Below are positions 62,487-64,000 of a stretch of 64,000 bases of DNA, in pieces. This stretch comes from Blastococcus sp. URHD0036. Lineage in GTDB: Bacteria > Actinomycetota > Actinomycetes > Mycobacteriales > Geodermatophilaceae. The number at the start of each line of letters is the position of its first letter. Position 1 is the first letter of the stretch. Both the position numbers and the translations under genes were made by a program. The stretch spans positions 186,001 to 250,000 of the forward strand of contig NZ_JNIK01000017.1 in assembly GCF_000701365.1 (NCBI RefSeq), in the 5' to 3' direction. The notes under the pieces were generated by a model. The model searched no databases, was not told the DNA's origin, and saw only the letters and a program-made list of their open reading frames with translations.

Positions 62487-64000
62487 GTGCTGCCGCTGGT
62501 CGTCATCGTCGTCTTCTGCCTCTGCGTCATCGTCGGCCAGACGATCGGCGCGCGGTACAGCGTCGCCCCGCCGGTGCTGCTCATCGTGTTCGGCGCGGCC
62601 CTCGGCCTGATCCCCGCGATCGGCGACGTGGAGCTCGAACCCGACGTCGTCCTGCTGCTGTTCCTCCCGGCGATCCTCTACTGGGAGAGCCTCAACGTCA
62701 GCATCCGCGAGATCCGCGCGAACTTCCGGGTGATCATCCTGTCCGCGGTCGTCCTGGTCATCGTGACCGCGGCGGCCGTCGCGGGGGTCGCGATGTCGCT
62801 GGGCATGGACCCGCACGCCGCCTGGGTGCTCGGCGCCGTGCTCGCCCCGACCGACGCCGCCGCCATCGCCGGCCTGGCCAAGAAGATGCCGCGCCGCACC
62901 CTCACCACGCTGCGCGCCGAGAGCCTCATCAACGACGGCACCGCGCTCGTGCTGTTCGCGGTGACCGTCTCCGTCGCGACCGGCGAGGCCGACCCGGGCC
63001 CGTGGGAGATCGGCTGGCGGTTCCTCGGCTCCTACGGCGGGGGCATCGCCGCGGGCGCGCTGGTCGGCTTCGCGGTGATCGGCGTGCGCCGCCGCCTCGA
63101 CGAGCCGCTGCGCGAGGGGGCGCTGAGCGTCGTCACCCCGTTCGCCGCCTTCCTGCTCGCCGAGCTCGTGCACGCCAGCGGCGTGGTCGCCGTCGTCACC
63201 GCCGGGCTGCTGCTGACCACCGCCGGACCGCGGGTGATCCGCGCGCGCTCGCGGGTGCAGGCCTACGCCTTCTGGGACCTGGCGACCTTCCTGATCAACG
63301 GCTCGCTGTTCGTGCTCGTCGGCGTGCAGGTCCCGGGCGTGGTCGACGACCTCGAGGACGGCCGCAAGATGCACGCCCTCTGGGTCGCCCTCGTGCTGAC
63401 CGCGGTCGTCGTCGGCACCCGGCTGATCTGGGTGCACGCCATGACCGGCGTCATCCGCACGCTCGACCGGCGGCCGTCCCAGCGACTGCGCCGGGCGACC
63501 TGGCGCGCCCGGACGGCGACCGGCTGGGCGGGCTTCCGCGGCGCCGTCTCGCTCGCCGCCGCACTGGCCGTCCCGGCGTCCGTGCCCGACCGCGACCTCA
63601 TCGTGTTCACCACGATCGTGGTCATCCTGCTCACGATCATCGTGCAGGGCACCACGCTGCCGGCCGTCGTCCGCTGGGCCCGGCTGCCCGAGGACACCGC
63701 CCGCGGCGAGGAGATCCGCCTGGCCCGGGTCGCCGCGTCCGAGGCGGCGCTCGACGCCCTCCCCCGCGTCGCCGAGCAGCTGGACATCGACGGCGACCTG
63801 CTGCAGCGCATCCGCGCCGAGTACGAGGACCACGCCCGCGACCTGAAGGCCGAGTACTCCGACGACGGCGACGGCGGAGCCGACCTGCGGGAGCAGGACC
63901 GGCAGCTCCGCCTCGGCCTGCTCGGCTACAAGCGGCAGGCGATCATCGCGCTGCGCGACGGCCGGCAGATCGACGACATCGTGCTCCGGGAGATCCAGTC
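62487..64000 (+). CDS. CPA1-type Na+/H+ antiporter, 3' end outside window
   Basis: The frame is open from GTG 62487 to the last base (504 codons seen). It has about twelve hydrophobic segments, with the NhaP/CPA1 signatures FLPAILYWESLNVS (second helix), LAPTDAAAIAGLA (the ion-binding Asp region) and LRAESLINDGTALVLFAVTVS. A charged cytoplasmic tail begins near residue 400 with RRATWRARTATGWAGFRGAV and continues with helical acidic sequence. It exchanges sodium (or potassium) for protons across the membrane. Translation was read directly, because the frame has no stop within the window. Confidence 0.9.
   Translation, partial: MLPLVVIVVFCLCVIVGQTIGARYSVAPPVLLIVFGAALGLIPAIGDVELEPDVVLLLFLPAILYWESLNVSIREIRANFRVIILSAVVLVIVTAAAVAGVAMSLGMDPHAAWVLGAVLAPTDAAAIAGLAKKMPRRTLTTLRAESLINDGTALVLFAVTVSVATGEADPGPWEIGWRFLGSYGGGIAAGALVGFAVIGVRRRLDEPLREGALSVVTPFAAFLLAELVHASGVVAVVTAGLLLTTAGPRVIRARSRVQAYAFWDLATFLINGSLFVLVGVQVPGVVDDLEDGRKMHALWVALVLTAVVVGTRLIWVHAMTGVIRTLDRRPSQRLRRATWRARTATGWAGFRGAVSLAAALAVPASVPDRDLIVFTTIVVILLTIIVQGTTLPAVVRWARLPEDTARGEEIRLARVAASEAALDALPRVAEQLDIDGDLLQRIRAEYEDHARDLKAEYSDDGDGGADLREQDRQLRLGLLGYKRQAIIALRDGRQIDDIVLREIQ

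Noticed and set aside
1-64000. CRISPR arrays, insertion sequences, rRNA or tRNA genes
   Set aside because: No evenly spaced repeats, transposase motifs or conserved RNA blocks were seen on either strand.

Overview
The window is very GC-rich, uses many GTG/TTG starts and chains genes with 4-base stop/start overlaps. It carries families typical of high-GC Actinobacteria (DUF732, DUF3048, DUF4253, DUF6221, HelD-type helicase, paired acyl-CoA dehydrogenases and MaoC hydratases). A Geodermatophilaceae-like actinobacterium is my best guess; that is inference, since no 16S or marker gene lies here.

Bases 1 to about 36,500 form a defence and DNA-processing island whose left end is outside the window. 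It starts with the 3' part of an AddA/RecB-type helicase-nuclease and a DUF6308-like gene. A leftward operon follows, with a RapA/SNF2-type ATPase coupled to a HelD-like helicase. A divergent control region with a perfect palindrome leads to a PLD-nuclease/helicase/DUF3427 gene. Then comes the central object, a rightward six-gene operon (12,776-32,684) in which every junction is a 4-base overlap. It encodes a 1740-residue DUF1998-type helicase ending in a Vsr/DUF559-like nuclease fold, a DrmD-like SNF2 ATPase, two tandem Eco57I-type N6-adenine methylases, an McrB-like GTPase and an McrC-like nuclease. Behind it lie a membrane-anchored PD-(D/E)xK-like protein, a glycine-zipper/coiled-coil protein, a cysteine-rich gp88-family protein and a Gly/Tyr-repeat membrane protein. 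The gene set overlaps DISARM, Druantia and McrBC but equals none of them. My reading is a composite modification/restriction system: methylases mark self, helicases survey or translocate DNA, and several nucleases could cut.

The right edge of the island is marked by a scar near 36,550-37,094: the 3' half of an ABM-like gene, a strong terminator, and the last 16 codons of a tryptophan 2,3-dioxygenase gene in the same convergent layout as an intact pair at 45.9-47.4 kb.

From 37 kb to the end the sequence looks like ordinary chromosome with many paralogue doublets: two DUF3048 lipoproteins, two DUF732 membrane proteins, and two unnamed 366-residue proteins flanking a Phd-VapC toxin-antitoxin pair. 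Then follow an aldo/keto reductase, an ABM-like protein convergent with kynA, small membrane and lipoproteins, a SWIM/SNF2 helicase, a DHFR-like protein, a ribbon-helix-helix/Doc toxin-antitoxin pair, DUF4253 and a double hot-dog hydratase. A leftward five-gene operon (62,378-58,256) for CoA-ester beta-oxidation resembles the ChsE1/E2-ChsH1/H2 layout of steroid side-chain degradation. The window ends inside a CPA1-type Na+/H+ antiporter gene. I saw no rRNA, tRNA, CRISPR array, insertion sequence or integrase.
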